NCBI GenBank assembly: GCA_963841455.1
Contig: CAWJCU010000001.1
Location: 321,857 to 385,856, forward strand
DNA length: 64,000 nt
Source: JAWVFM01 sp963841455
GTDB taxonomy: Bacteria; Actinomycetota; Thermoleophilia; Solirubrobacterales; 70-9
Direction of reading: 5' to 3'
Part shown: piece by piece, positions 45,959 to 54,743 of the stretch
Position numbering within the stretch: position 1 is the first letter of the stretch
Layout: each line of letters starts with the position of its first letter
The notes under the pieces: generated by a model
The model's database searches: none
The model's input: only the letters and a program-made list of their open reading frames with translations
Told to the model about the DNA's origin: nothing
Translations under genes and position numbers: made by a program

Positions 45959-46358
45959 GTGAGCCGGCTCGCGCGCGCCAACCTCGTTCTCTTCGCGCTG
46001 CTCGTCGCCCACGCCCTCGACCACTCGCTGAACCAGCCCTCGCGGGATCTCCCGGCTTCGTCGGGATTCTTCGGGATCGCCGGGTTCATCCTCGTCGCCG
46101 CGTCGACGACGCTGGCGCTTCGGCGCAGCCCGCTCGCGCCCGCGGCCTCGCGTCTACGCGGGCGCGGTGACGGCGATCGGCGTGGTGGCGATCCACCTGC
46201 TGCCGTACTGGTGGGGCTTCGTCAGCGACCCGTTCTGGGACTTCCACGCGAACGCGCTGTCCTGGCTGATCGTCCTGGCGACCCTTGGCGCGGCGCTCGC
46301 CGTCGCGGCGATCGGCGCCGCGGAGGCCCGCAGAGCCCCGGCGCCGCGAACGCCGTGA
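45959..46358 (+). CDS. Small four-helix membrane protein; one frame break near 46150
   Basis: GTG 45959 gives ANLVLFALLVAHALDHSLNQ and GFFGIAGFILVAASTTLALR. After a one-base shift near 46150 the text continues VYAGAVTAIGVVAIHLLPYW, then DFHANALSWLIVLATLGAAL, to TGA 46358. That makes about 132 residues with four membrane helices. The conserved His residues in helix 1 (AHALDH) and before helix 4 (DFHAN) are notable and might bind a metal or haem, but this is a guess. Its stop overlaps the GTG of the zinc-ribbon gene (GTGA). No family assigned. Confidence 0.6.
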
Positions 46359-46502
46359 CGCGCGCCCGCAAGCTCGATCGTCAAGCCCGTGCCGACGTGC
46401 CGTCACTGCGGCACGCCGGGCGTTCGGTTCCTCCAGCGCTGCCCGCGCTGCGGGCGGCGGCACCTCATCCCCTCGGCGAACGTGCCGGGGGCGAAGCACT
46501 GA
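46355..46502 (+). CDS. Tiny double-CxxC zinc-ribbon protein
   Basis: About 48 residues if read from GTG 46355, which overlaps the preceding stop, with one base removed near 46373 (agctcgatcg). The product would begin MTRARKLIVKPVPTCRHCG and continue PGVRFLQRCPRCGRRHLIPS to TGA 46500-46502. Without the correction, the zinc ribbon can start at GTG 46389 (37 residues). Two CxxC pairs spaced 13 residues apart make a compact zinc knuckle. It may be RNA- or protein-binding. The coupling to a small membrane protein gene suggests a shared function. Too short for most gene finders. Confidence 0.55.
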
Positions 46503-46510
46503 GCCCGGGC

Positions 46511-46846
46511 TCAGCGCTGCGCGAGCGCGAACGGGCTGCCCTCCGAGTCGCGGCAGATCGCCCACCGCTCGCCCGGGTGGACGAGCGTGCCGCCGAGCTC
46601 GACGACCCGCTCCTGCGCCGCTGCGATGTCGTCGACCTCGAAGTAGGGAAGCGAGAAGGAGTCGCCCGGGCCCTGGCCGCGCGCGTGGACGCCGACCGCG
46701 GGCTCGCCCGAGCGCGTCTGCCAGCCCTCGCCCTCTCCCTCGCCGCGCTCGGAGAGCTCGACGCCCAGCAGGCCGCCCCAGAAGGCCAGGGCGCGGTTGG
46801 CGTCGTCGGCTGGGAACTCGATCAGCGAGGGACGGGCCGATGGCAC
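46511..46846 (-). CDS. VOC-superfamily (glyoxalase-like) protein
   Basis: 111 residues, intact. The two beta-alpha-beta-beta-beta modules are recognisable: LIEFPADDANRALAFWGGLL at the N-terminus, and LPYFEVDDIAAAQERVVELG followed by WAICRDSEGSPFALAQR at the C-terminus. The family includes glyoxalase I, dioxygenases and antibiotic-binding proteins. The sequence lacks an obvious N-terminal metal His (LIEFP), so a binding or altered-metal role is possible. Adjacent genes are on the other strand. Confidence 0.85.
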   Translation of the reverse strand: MPSARPSLIEFPADDANRALAFWGGLLGVELSERGEGEGEGWQTRSGEPAVGVHARGQGPGDSFSLPYFEVDDIAAAQERVVELGGTLVHPGERWAICRDSEGSPFALAQR

Positions 46847-46889
46847 GAAATGACCATATTCGAGCGACTTGAGCCGCTAGCCTCGGCGC

Positions 46890-48371
46890 GTGGCTGAGGA
46901 GCCGTACGAGCAGCCCACGCAGGACGTGACGATGGGCCCTGTGACGGTGGCGCCGCGCAAGGGGCGGCGGCGCCTCGTCAAGGTGCTCCTGGTTCTCGCC
47001 GGGATCCTCGCGTTCGTCAGCATCTTCTCGGTCTGGGTCGAGCGCCAGGCGCTCGACACCAACGAGTGGGTCTCGACCTCGAGCAAGTTCCTCGAGGACG
47101 ACACGATCCGCGCGCAGGTCGGCAACTACCTCGTCGACCAGCTCTACACGAACGTCAACGTCAAGAAGCAGATCGGCAGCATCCTGCCGGGCGACGTCAA
47201 GAAGTTCTCCGGGCCGGCGGCAGCCGGCCTGCGGCAGGTGGCGGGCAGCGCGGCCGACAAGATCCTTCAGACCTCGACCGCCCAGAGCCTGTGGGAGACG
47301 GCCAACCGCGACGCCCACGAGCAGTTACTCGCTGTCCTGAACGGCGGCGGCGAGACCGTCACCACGCAGAACGGCGAGGTGACGCTCAACCTCGGCTCGC
47401 TCGTCAACAACCTGCTCTCGCAGGTGAGCTTCGGGCCGAGCATCTCGCTGCCGCCCGACGCGGGCCAGATCACGATCCTGCACTCGAACCAGCTCGGGAC
47501 GGCGCAGGACATCGTCGTGGCGATCAAGGGCCTGGCAATCGTCTTCATCCTCCTGACGCTCGGCACGCTCAGCCTGGCCATCTACCTCTCGAAGGGCGAG
47601 CGCTGGATCACCGTGCTCTACAGCGGCGTGGCCCTGGTGGCGGCCGGCTTCGCGGTGATCGTCGCGCGCCACGTCGCCGGCGGGATCGTCGTCAACGCGC
47701 TCGTCAAGGACCCGACCGTCAAACCGGCGGCGAACAACGTCTGGGACATCGCGACCACGCTCATGACCTCGATCGCGACGAGCGTGATCATCGCCGGGTT
47801 CCTCTTCATCGTCGCCGGCTGGCTCGCCTCGCCGACGAAGATCGCCTGGCGCGTGCGCGGGCCGCGGCGCCGGTGCTCCAGCAGCAGACGGGCTGGGTCT
47901 ACGGCGGCCTCGGGGTCGTCCTCGGCATCTACTTCCTCTCGGCGCCCTCGCAGGGCCTGCGCCAGTTCCTCACCACGCTCGCGATCGGCGGGCATGGCCG
48001 CCTACGGCATCGACGGCATGCGCCGCCAGACGGTGCGCGAGTTCCCGGGGGCCAGGGACTCCGACGTCTTCACCCGCGCGAAGGACCGGATGGTCGAGGG
48101 AGCGAAATCGCTGGGCGAGAGCGCGAAGTCCGCCGGCGAGACGGCCCGCAAGAAGGCGCTCACCCAGCGCGAGCCGAGTGACGGTGCCGCGACCGACGGG
48201 CGCCCCGCGGAGGCCCCGACCACGCCGATGGCCACCGCCGCGCCGGCGCGCATGCCGCAGGACGCGAAGATCGAGCAGCTCGAGCGCCTCGCCGCCCTGC
48301 ACGAGAAGGGCATCCTCACCGACGAGGAGATGGCCGCCGAGAAGGCGAAGGTCCTGGCGGCGGAGGGCTGA
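46890..48371 (+). CDS. Multi-span membrane protein with C-terminal SHOCT domain; two compensating frame breaks
   Basis: GTG 46890. A helix near residue 40 (LVKVLLVLAGILAFVSIFSV) precedes a ~180-residue extracytoplasmic domain (LEDDTIRAQVGNYLVDQLYT, GDVKKFSGPAAAGLRQVAGS). A cluster of helices follows (GLAIVFILLTLGTLSLAIYL, VIIAGFLFIVAGWLASP). Between breaks near 47860 and 47990 the better sequence is in another frame (VLQQQTGWVYGGLGVVLGIY). The cytoplasmic tail ends in a SHOCT motif (KIEQLERLAALHEKGILTDE, EMAAEKAKVLAAEG). The family is widespread and uncharacterised in actinobacteria. The next gene starts at its stop codon. Confidence 0.75.
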   Translation: MAEEPYEQPTQDVTMGPVTVAPRKGRRRLVKVLLVLAGILAFVSIFSVWVERQALDTNEWVSTSSKFLEDDTIRAQVGNYLVDQLYTNVNVKKQIGSILPGDVKKFSGPAAAGLRQVAGSAADKILQTSTAQSLWETANRDAHEQLLAVLNGGGETVTTQNGEVTLNLGSLVNNLLSQVSFGPSISLPPDAGQITILHSNQLGTAQDIVVAIKGLAIVFILLTLGTLSLAIYLSKGERWITVLYSGVALVAAGFAVIVARHVAGGIVVNALVKDPTVKPAANNVWDIATTLMTSIATSVIIAGFLFIVAGWLASPTKIAWRVRGPRRRCSSSRRAGSTAASGSSSASTSSRRPRRACASSSPRSRSAGMAAYGIDGMRRQTVREFPGARDSDVFTRAKDRMVEGAKSLGESAKSAGETARKKALTQREPSDGAATDGRPAEAPTTPMATAAPARMPQDAKIEQLERLAALHEKGILTDEEMAAEKAKVLAAEG

Positions 48372-48937
48372 TCACGGCCCGGCTCATCTACTCGGCGATC
48401 TGCTCCCTCGACGGCTACACCGAGGACGCCTCCGGCAAGTTCGACTGGGCGGCGCCGGGCGAGGAGGTCCACGCCTTCGTCAACGATCTCGAGCGCGGTG
48501 TCGGCACCCACCTCTACGGCCGGCGGATGTACGAGACGATGGTCGCCTGGGAGTCCGACGACCTCATCGCCGGAGAGCCGGACGTGATGCACGACTACGC
48601 GGCGATCTGGCGGGCCGCCGACAAGGTCGTCTACTCGCGAACGCTCACCGAGCCCTCGAGCGAGCGGACGCGCATCGAGCGCGAGTTCGACCCCGAGGCC
48701 ATCGCGCGCATGAAGGCCGAGGCCGAGCGCGACATGGGGGTCGGCGGGCCCGAGCTCGCGGCCGAGGCGCTGCGGGCCGGCCTCGTGGACGAGATCAACC
48801 TGCTGGTGGTGCCGATCGTTGTCGGCGGCGGCAAGCGGGCCCTGCCCGAGGGCCAGCGCATCGAGCTCGACCTCATCGACGAACGCCGCTTCGCGAGCGG
48901 GGTCGTCTTCCTGCGTCACGGCGTCAGAGACGGGTAG
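48368..48937 (+). CDS. RibD C-terminal/DHFR-like reductase with no canonical start codon
   Basis: About 189 residues. RLIYSAICSLDGYTEDASGK at the N-terminus, GVGTHLYGRRMYETMVAWES in the middle and ERDMGVGGPELAAEALRAGL near the end are typical of the dihydrofolate-reductase-like family annexed to RibD. The domain clearly begins at RLIYSA, but the only in-frame codon before it and after the previous stop is CTG at 48368, overlapping that stop as CTGA. The first in-frame ATG (48527) would cut off a third of the fold. Either CTG is used, or a base is misread. Confidence 0.82.
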   Translation: MITARLIYSAICSLDGYTEDASGKFDWAAPGEEVHAFVNDLERGVGTHLYGRRMYETMVAWESDDLIAGEPDVMHDYAAIWRAADKVVYSRTLTEPSSERTRIEREFDPEAIARMKAEAERDMGVGGPELAAEALRAGLVDEINLLVVPIVVGGGKRALPEGQRIELDLIDERRFASGVVFLRHGVRDG

Positions 48938-49051
48938 CCCCGAGTACCCGCGTGGTACTGCGCGCGACCAGCCCACGCCGAACGTCCCGCAGTCCCTCGC
49001 ACGTAAGTCCCAACGCCGGGTGCGCACTGGGGCCGAGCTAGTCCCCGTCGG

Positions 49052-49444
49052 CTACCAGATCGTCGTCAGCGGCTCGTAGGAGCGCATCCGCTCGTCGGCG
49101 GTGACGAGCGCGAGGTCGTGCTCGAGCGCGGTCGCGACGAGGAAGCGGTCGGCGGGGTCGCGGGCGTCGAAGTCGTCGAGTGACTCGCTCCGGAGCGCGA
49201 TCTCATGCGAAAGCGGAACCGCGTGGAGGGCGGAGCGTCGGAGCGCGTCGACCACGCCCTCGCGCGCAGAGGGGCTGAGGCGGACCCGGCCCTTTCGGGC
49301 CAGAAGCATCGCCTCCCACGTCGAGACGGGGGATAGGAAGAGGCCGTCTGGGTTCTGCCCGATGGCCTCGTTGGCGGTCGCCGAGAGTCGCTCGGGCTGC
49401 CCTAGCCGCCACAACCAAACATGGGTGTCCAGGAGGAGCCTCAA
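49052..49444 (-). CDS. vapC: VapC-type PIN-domain toxin
   Basis: 130 residues from a TTG that overlaps the antitoxin stop as TTGA (49441-49444). The PIN acidic residues are Asp in LRLLLDTHVWLW, Glu in SPVSTWEAMLLARKGRV, and Asp in FDARDPADRFLVATALEHD and ALVTADERM. The N-terminal LLLDTHVWLW variant belongs to the plasmid-stability group. The family cleaves specific tRNAs or rRNA loops. The TTG start and coupling keep toxin below antitoxin output. Confidence 0.9.
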   Translation of the reverse strand: MRLLLDTHVWLWRLGQPERLSATANEAIGQNPDGLFLSPVSTWEAMLLARKGRVRLSPSAREGVVDALRRSALHAVPLSHEIALRSESLDDFDARDPADRFLVATALEHDLALVTADERMRSYEPLTTIW

Positions 49445-49680
49445 TCCCGGAGGACCTCCCACTCCTCGGGTTCGGCCGCGGGCTCGACGAGGTCGCCGAT
49501 GATCTCCATCTGACCGCGCATCGATCCGAGCCAGTCGGGCCGTGAGGAGGCGTCGACCGGCACGAGCTGCGCGACCGGCCGCCCGCGCTTCGTGACCACG
49601 ATGGGCTCGCCCGAGACGCCCACCTCGTCGAGCAGTCTCAGGCATGTCTGCTTGAACTCGCCTGCCGGGATCGTCTTCAT
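49441..49680 (-). CDS. vapB: VapB antitoxin, Phd/YefM type
   Basis: 79 residues. MKTIPAGEFKQTCLRLLDEV is the Phd/YefM DNA-binding N-terminus, with IVVTKRGRPVAQLVPVD as the conserved strand pair. The acidic C-terminus (LVEPAAEPEEWEVLRD) would wrap the PIN toxin. It is transcribed first, with the toxin start inside its stop. Two CATGGACAT repeats lie just upstream of its start. Confidence 0.9.
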   Translation of the reverse strand: MKTIPAGEFKQTCLRLLDEVGVSGEPIVVTKRGRPVAQLVPVDASSRPDWLGSMRGQMEIIGDLVEPAAEPEEWEVLRD

Positions 49681-49693
49681 GGCTTGAGATTAC

Positions 49694-49715
49694 CATGGAC
49701 ATCGGACATGGACAT
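49694..49715. promoter_or_regulatory. Direct repeat, candidate vapBC operator
   Basis: CATGGACAT occurs at 49694-49702 and again at 49707-49715, 13 bases apart, 14 bases before the vapB start codon. Phd-type antitoxins bind short repeated sites of this kind and repress their own operon. On the minus strand, TATGTCC next to the repeat is A+T-richer than its surroundings and may overlap the promoter. Confidence 0.5.
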
Positions 49716-49813
49716 ACACTCGGACCCCTTGCCCGGATCCTCGCGGGCGGCGGCGCACACGTGGTGCGCCGACCGTGTCGACGGCGTCACGTGACCGTGC
49801 CAACCTAGGCCAA

Positions 49814-50813
49814 GTGAATCCGCGTCCGCACGGCCGCGCCATCGCCGGGGTGCTGATCGCCGCCGCGATCTTCACCCTCGTCGTCGTCTCGCAGCGCACC
49901 GGTGGCCGTAGCGGTCACGCGCACCACGTCGCCTTCGGAGGCGGGCCCCTCGGCGATGCCGCTTCCCAGCGCCACCACGAGCGGACGCACGGGCGCCATC
50001 ACCGCCGGCTCGAACGGCAGCACCGCCGGCGCGTTCGGCGCCACCATCGCCGGCGCCATCGCACGCCGACACGCGGCGACCTCATCGCGAGCCACTGCAG
50101 CTACGCCAATCCCGGCTCGAGCGCCTGCGGGAACGTTCCGCCGCCGGGCAGCTGCGAGCTCCGCCACGGCGGCGCGCTCCAGGACCCGAGCTGCACGCCG
50201 GGGGCCATCGATCCGCGCGTCACCCAGTCGAACATCGACTCGACGATCTGCGTCAGCGGCTACACCAGCGAGGTCCGCCCGCCCTACTCCTACACCGCGC
50301 CGCTCGAGTCCGAGCTCATCCGCTCCTACGGCCTCTCCGCCTCTCCGGCGAGCACCGAGCTCGACCACCTGATCTCGCTCGAGCTCGGCGGCGCGCCGGC
50401 CGATCCGCGCAACCTCTTCCCCGAGCCCTACGCCGGCCGCCGGGGCGCGACCGACAAGGACGCGCTCGAGAACCGCCTCCACGCCGAGGTCTGCGCCGGC
50501 TAGATCAGCCTCGCGACGGCCCAGCACGAGATCCTCGACTGGGTGAAGTACCAGGCGCCGGCGCCGGCGCCGGCCGCGGCTCCTCGAGCGCGCCGAGCGC
50601 CGTCGGCGGGCGGTGAAGGCGGTGGCGCTTCGTCGGGCGGCGGCTCGAACTGCGACCCCAACTACTCGGCGCCTGCCTCGACCCGAGCGCCTCCGACTAC
50701 GACTGCGCCGGCGGCGGGGGGACGGGCCGAAGTACGTCCAGGGCCCGATCCGGGTCATCGGCACCGACCACTTCCACCTCGACGGCAACGGCGACGGGAT
50801 CGCCTGCGAGTAG
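49814..50813 (+). CDS. Exported HNH-like nuclease protein with C-terminal Excalibur-type Ca site; in-frame TAG and frame breaks
   Basis: GTG 49814 gives a signal anchor (RAIAGVLIAAAIFTLVVVSQ). From about 49900 to 50060 the better sequence is in another frame (Ser/Thr/Gly linker). The conserved domain follows: DPRVTQSNIDSTICVSGYTS, PYSYTAPLESELIRSYGL and ELDHLISLELGGAPADPRNL, which is HNH-like (DH...LELGG...N). A TAG at 50501-50503 interrupts NRLHAEVCAG but the same frame continues ISLATAQHEILDWVKYQAPA, so TAG likely stands for CAG. After a break near 50680 the end reads GTDHFHLDGNGDGIACE, the Excalibur calcium motif. Role: extracellular nuclease is plausible. Confidence 0.65.
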
Positions 50814-50823
50814 GTTGCGCCGC

Positions 50824-51242
50824 ATGGACGAGGCCGGCTCCTCCCGCGACGACGCCGAGGCGCTCGCCCTCTGCCAGGCGTCGATGGCGGCCTTCAACGC
50901 CCGGGATATCGACGCGATGCTCGAGCGCTTTGACCCGGAGGTCGAATGGTGGCCGCTTCGCTCCGAGACCGAAGGCGCCTTCCGCGGCCACGACGGGATT
51001 CGGAAGTGGGTCGACGAGACGGCCGAGCTCTTCGAGCACAGCCGCGCGCAGATCGACGCCGCCCGCTGGATTGGCGACGACGCGGTCCTCGCCGAGGGCC
51101 GGATCGACCTCCAGGGCAAGGCGAGCGGCGCCCCGATCGAGCTGCCGGTGACCTGGGTCTTCCGCCTGCGTGACGACAAGGTCGTCTGGGGCCGCGCCTT
51201 CAACGACCGCCGGCGGCGCTCGCCGAGCTCGAGGCCGACTGA
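50824..51242 (+). CDS. SnoaL/NTF2-like protein; frame break near its 3' end
   Basis: About 139 residues from ATG 50824. The NTF2-like cone is seen in ALALCQASMAAFNARDIDAM and LERFDPEVEWWPLRSETEGA, then FRGHDGIRKWVDETAELFEH and WVFRLRDDKVVWGRAFNDR. Near 51212 one base change converts the run-on frame into a short end, RAAALAELEAD with TGA at 51240-51242, typical of this family. Members act as polyketide cyclases, isomerases or simple ligand binders. The substrate is unknown. Confidence 0.78.
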
Positions 51243-51277
51243 GCAACTTTCCGCGTCGCGGAGTGTCGAAGAGGTAG

Positions 51278-52390
51278 GTGGGACGGTGGCGGGTGATTGG
51301 CACGGCGGCGATCGGGGCGGCGATCTCGATCGCCGCCGCCACCCCGGCGAGCTCGCCCGCGCGCGCGGCCCGCGCGGCGGCGGACGCGCCGCCCATCCTC
51401 TGCACGCTCGAGGCCGCGGCCGACGGCAGGCGGCCGAGCCCGGCCGGCAAGGTCGCCTTGGCGGGCGCTCGGCGTCGACTGCGAGCGCGACCACGTCTCG
51501 ACCCTCACCTGGAGCGGCAGCGACGGCGTGTCGGCGGCGATCGTCGGCGCGGGGATGAAGCTCAACCTCAACGTCCGCAACCTGCCACCGCCCGTCGGCG
51601 GGATCGAGCCGCCGTCGGTACCGCCCAGAACCCCGGCCGAGATCGCGGCCTTCAAGGCGAGCCTCGCCCAGATCGTCAACACCTACCCGCCCGAGCTCCT
51701 CACGGTCGAGAACGAGGAGAACGCGCCCAAGTTCTTCTCCGGCAGCGCGGCCGAGTACCTGCGCGAGCTGCGGGCTGCGATCCACGTGGCCCGCCCGCTC
51801 GGGATCCCGGTGACGAACGGCGGCATCACGAGCGTCCCGCTCGCGCTGATGACCTGGAACAGCCTCCGCCACCGCAAGGGGCAGGAGGCGGCAGACGAGT
51901 TCGCGCACCGCGCCTTCGACCAGGCGAGCGGGCGCGGGAGCTGGCGGAAGCTTCTCGACGACCTGCTCGCCCGCCCCTACCGCGGCATCGACAACGCTAG
52001 CCTCGAGCGAAGCTGGAACTTCGCCAAGAAGATCGTCCGCGGCCTCCGCGCGCCCCGCCACCCCGGGCGGGCGCCGACCCGATGAAGGCATCGCCCGATT
52101 TCGTCAACTTCCACTGGTACTTCGCCGACGCGCACGCGCTCGACCAGGCGGTCCACTACCTCGCGCGAGCCACCCGCCGGCCGCTCGTCACGACCGAGAT
52201 CGGCCAGTACGACCGCGCGCCGGCAACGGTGACGAACGTGCTGCGAAAGACGTTCGACCTCGGCCTGCGGTGGGTCGTCTGGTTCGACGGAGATGGCGAC
52301 CCGGCCCAGGCCCTCCACAGCGGCGACGGTACCCTGCGCCCGAACGGCCTCGCCTTCCGCGCGTTCGCCGAGGCGAATCCCCACCGCTAA
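51278..52390 (+). CDS. Secreted GH-A clan glycoside hydrolase-like protein; two frame breaks
   Basis: GTG 51278 after AGAGG. A signal peptide (VIGTAAIGAAISIAAATPAS) leads, after a break near 51460, to a TIM-barrel sequence: HVSTLTWSGSDGVSAAIVGA, LLTVENEENAPKFFSGSAAE, LRELRAAIHVARPLGIPVTN. After a break near 52050 it continues DFVNFHWYFADAHALDQAVH, RPLVTTEIGQYDRAPATVTN and LRWVVWFDGDGDPAQALHSG. The Glu in ENEEN and the Glu in TTEIGQ sit where GH-A enzymes place the acid/base (after strand 4) and nucleophile (after strand 7). Substrate unknown. Possibly remodels the cell-surface glycan or scavenges polysaccharide. Confidence 0.72.
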
Positions 52391-52422
52391 GCCGTCCTTC
52401 GCCGCCTCTAGCCTCGCGCTCG

Positions 52423-53497
52423 ATGGCCGAGATCGTCGAGGCGCTCGGGGGGTCCGAGCGCGAGCGGATCGCGACGCTGCGCCGGGAGGGGCGGTTCTTC
52501 TGGGCGGACCTGGACCTGAACTCGGTCACCGCGGGACGAGCTCCAGGAGGCGCTCGGGATCGAGCCCGCACGCGCTCGACCCGCTGCTCGACTTCGGCCG
52601 CGAGGTCCCGCCGTCGCACAAGTTCCACGCCGACGGCGAGCACGTCGTCTTCCCGTTCGTCGTCTTCGCCGAGGCCGAGTCGCCCGAGGACCACGTCGCC
52701 CGGTTCGAGCCGATCGAGGTGCACGTGCTGGTCCACGGCGACTACCTGCTCACGATGCACCGCCACGGGCCGCCGTTGCCGCAGATCATCTCCGGCTACA
52801 CGCCCGAGGGCCGAAGCGAGCAGTACGTCGTCTACGCGGTCCTCGACGCGATGGGCGCGACCGCCTTCGACGCGCTCAACAACGTGCACCTCGCGATCGA
52901 GGGCCTGCAGGTCGCCTCGGCCGACATCGGCAACGCGCGGGTGCGGATGACGACGCTTCGCGAGGCGAGCTCCCGGCTCGCCGTGATGCGCCGCCAGCTC
53001 GGCCCGATGCAGGGCATCTTCGAGCGGATCAGCCAGGAGATCGGCCAGGTCGAAGGAACTCGAGGCCGACGAGCAGCGCGACTACTTCGACCGCATCGAC
53101 GGCCAGCTCCACCGCCTGATCGACGGCATCGACGCCGCCTCGAGCTCGATGGCCCAGCTCGTCGACCTGCGCCTCAACGAGACGATGTACTGGCTCACCG
53201 TCGTGGCGACGATCTTCCTGCCGCTCACCTTCGCGACGGGGTTCTTCGGCATGAACTTCGCCTGGCTCGTCGGCAAGATCGACACGCCGGTCGCGTTCCT
53301 GCTTCTCGGGATCGGGGATCCCGGCGCTGATGACTGTCCTCACCTACTTCCTGATCCAGCGCCGAGGCACGCCGGTGCAGCGCGACCCGAACTCGGTCGA
53401 GCGGGCGGTCGGCGCCCTTAGGACGTCGATCGCGCAGCAGGCGCCGCCGGTGCGGATGACGCTGGACATGGCGCGCCGGCAGCCGAGGGGCCGATGA
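52423..53497 (+). CDS. CorA-family Mg2+/divalent-cation channel; three frame breaks
   Basis: ATG 52423 to TGA 53497, about 357 residues. The cytoplasmic domain has EGRFFWADLDL, then FHADGEHVVFPFVVFAEAES and VHVLVHGDYLLTMHRHGP. A long helix (IGNARVRMTTLREASSRLAV, LIDGIDAASSSMAQLVDLRL) leads to the channel helix with the defining GMN motif (TVVATIFLPLTFATGFFGMN) and a second helix, ending in a basic tail. Breaks are near 52535, 53055 and 53315. The GMN loop selects hydrated Mg2+. The whole CorA plan is present, so it was probably functional. Confidence 0.85.
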
Positions 53498-53516
53498 TCG
53501 CCCCCCGCCGGAGCTA

Positions 53517-54734
53517 GTGCCCTGGCTCAGCGACAACCCGCTGTACGAGGAGTTCGGGACCCGCGCTCTATTCATGGCCACCTACGGCGGCGCCGACTTC
53601 GGCGAGTGCGCGCAGACGATGGCGCGCATCGGCGACGGCGACTTCGACGCCTGGCATCGCGAGTGGAGCGCGACCGCCGACGGCCTCGTCGAGGCAGCGG
53701 ACGCCAGCGCGGCGGCGGGCCACCCGGTGAGCGCGCGCGAGGCCTACGTCCGCGCGACCACCTACTACCGGACCTCCTACTACCCCCTCTACGGGGCGCC
53801 GGTCGACGAGCGCCTGCGCGCGACGTTCGACCGCGAGGGCGAGGCGTTCGCAAAGGCGGCGCCGCTGTGGGACATGCCGGTCGAGCTCCTGGAGATTCCG
53901 TTCGAGGACGGCTCGACGCTTCCCGGTGTGATGCTCGCCGTCGACGACGAGCCGACCCCGCGGCCGACGATCGTCCACATCAACGGCTACGACTCCAACG
54001 TCCACGAGATGTTCGCTGCGTTCGCCGACGCGGCCCTGCGGCGCGGCTACAACATGCTCCTCTTCGACGGGCCCGGCCAGGGCCGGAACCTGGTCCGGGA
54101 TGGAATGCGGATGCGCCCGGACTGGGAGAACGTGGTCCGGCCGGTGCTCGACTTCGCGCTCGAGCGGCCGGAGGTCGACTCCGAGCGGGTAGTCCTCGCC
54201 GGCTGGAGCTGGGGCGGCTTCCTGGCCCCGCGGGCGGCCGCCTTCGAGGACCGGATCGCGGCCCTGTGGGCCGACCCGGGCCTGTGGGACCAACGCGATG
54301 CCCTGGCCGCCCACCTGCCCCTCTCCGATGCCCAGAAGGAGACGTTCCCCGACGGGGTCGACTCGGCGACGTTCGCCCCGATGGAGGCGAGCCTCCGCTC
54401 GCCGGATGGGGACCCGGGGCTTCGCTGGAAGATGATCCAGCGCGGGCTGTGGGTCCACGGCAAGGAGACTCTCTTCGACTACCTGGTCGACGCGGCGCGC
54501 TACGAGATCTCCTCGGTCGCCGCGAACATCACGTGCCCGACCCTCATCACCGCTGCCGAGGACGACCCTGCGTCCGCGGGCGCGGCGACCCTCCTCGACG
54601 CCGTCGGCGCGAGGCGGAAGACCCTCGTCCGGTTCACCCGCGCCGAGGGCTCCGGCGATCATTGCGAGTTCGCCGGCCGCCGCCTTTTCCACCAGCGCTG
54701 CTACGACTGGCTCGACGAGACGCTTGCCGGTTAG
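53517..54734 (+). CDS. Alpha/beta hydrolase (FrsA/DHPON hydrolase-like)
   Basis: 405 residues from GTG 53517, intact. An N-terminal helical region (FDAWHREWSATADGLVEAAD, YYRTSYYPLYGAPVDERLRA) precedes the alpha/beta core. The core has HINGYDSNVHEMFAAF for the oxyanion loop, GPGQGRNLVRDGM, the nucleophile Ser in VVLAGWSWGGFLAPRAAAF, an Asp in TLITAAEDDPAS and the catalytic His in EGSGDHCEFAGRRLF. The extended N-terminus resembles 2,6-dihydropseudooxynicotine hydrolase and FrsA. These cleave C-C or ester bonds of varied substrates. Which one here is open. Confidence 0.9.
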   Translation: MPWLSDNPLYEEFGTRALFMATYGGADFGECAQTMARIGDGDFDAWHREWSATADGLVEAADASAAAGHPVSAREAYVRATTYYRTSYYPLYGAPVDERLRATFDREGEAFAKAAPLWDMPVELLEIPFEDGSTLPGVMLAVDDEPTPRPTIVHINGYDSNVHEMFAAFADAALRRGYNMLLFDGPGQGRNLVRDGMRMRPDWENVVRPVLDFALERPEVDSERVVLAGWSWGGFLAPRAAAFEDRIAALWADPGLWDQRDALAAHLPLSDAQKETFPDGVDSATFAPMEASLRSPDGDPGLRWKMIQRGLWVHGKETLFDYLVDAARYEISSVAANITCPTLITAAEDDPASAGAATLLDAVGARRKTLVRFTRAEGSGDHCEFAGRRLFHQRCYDWLDETLAG

Positions 54735-54743
54735 GGTGCGCGC

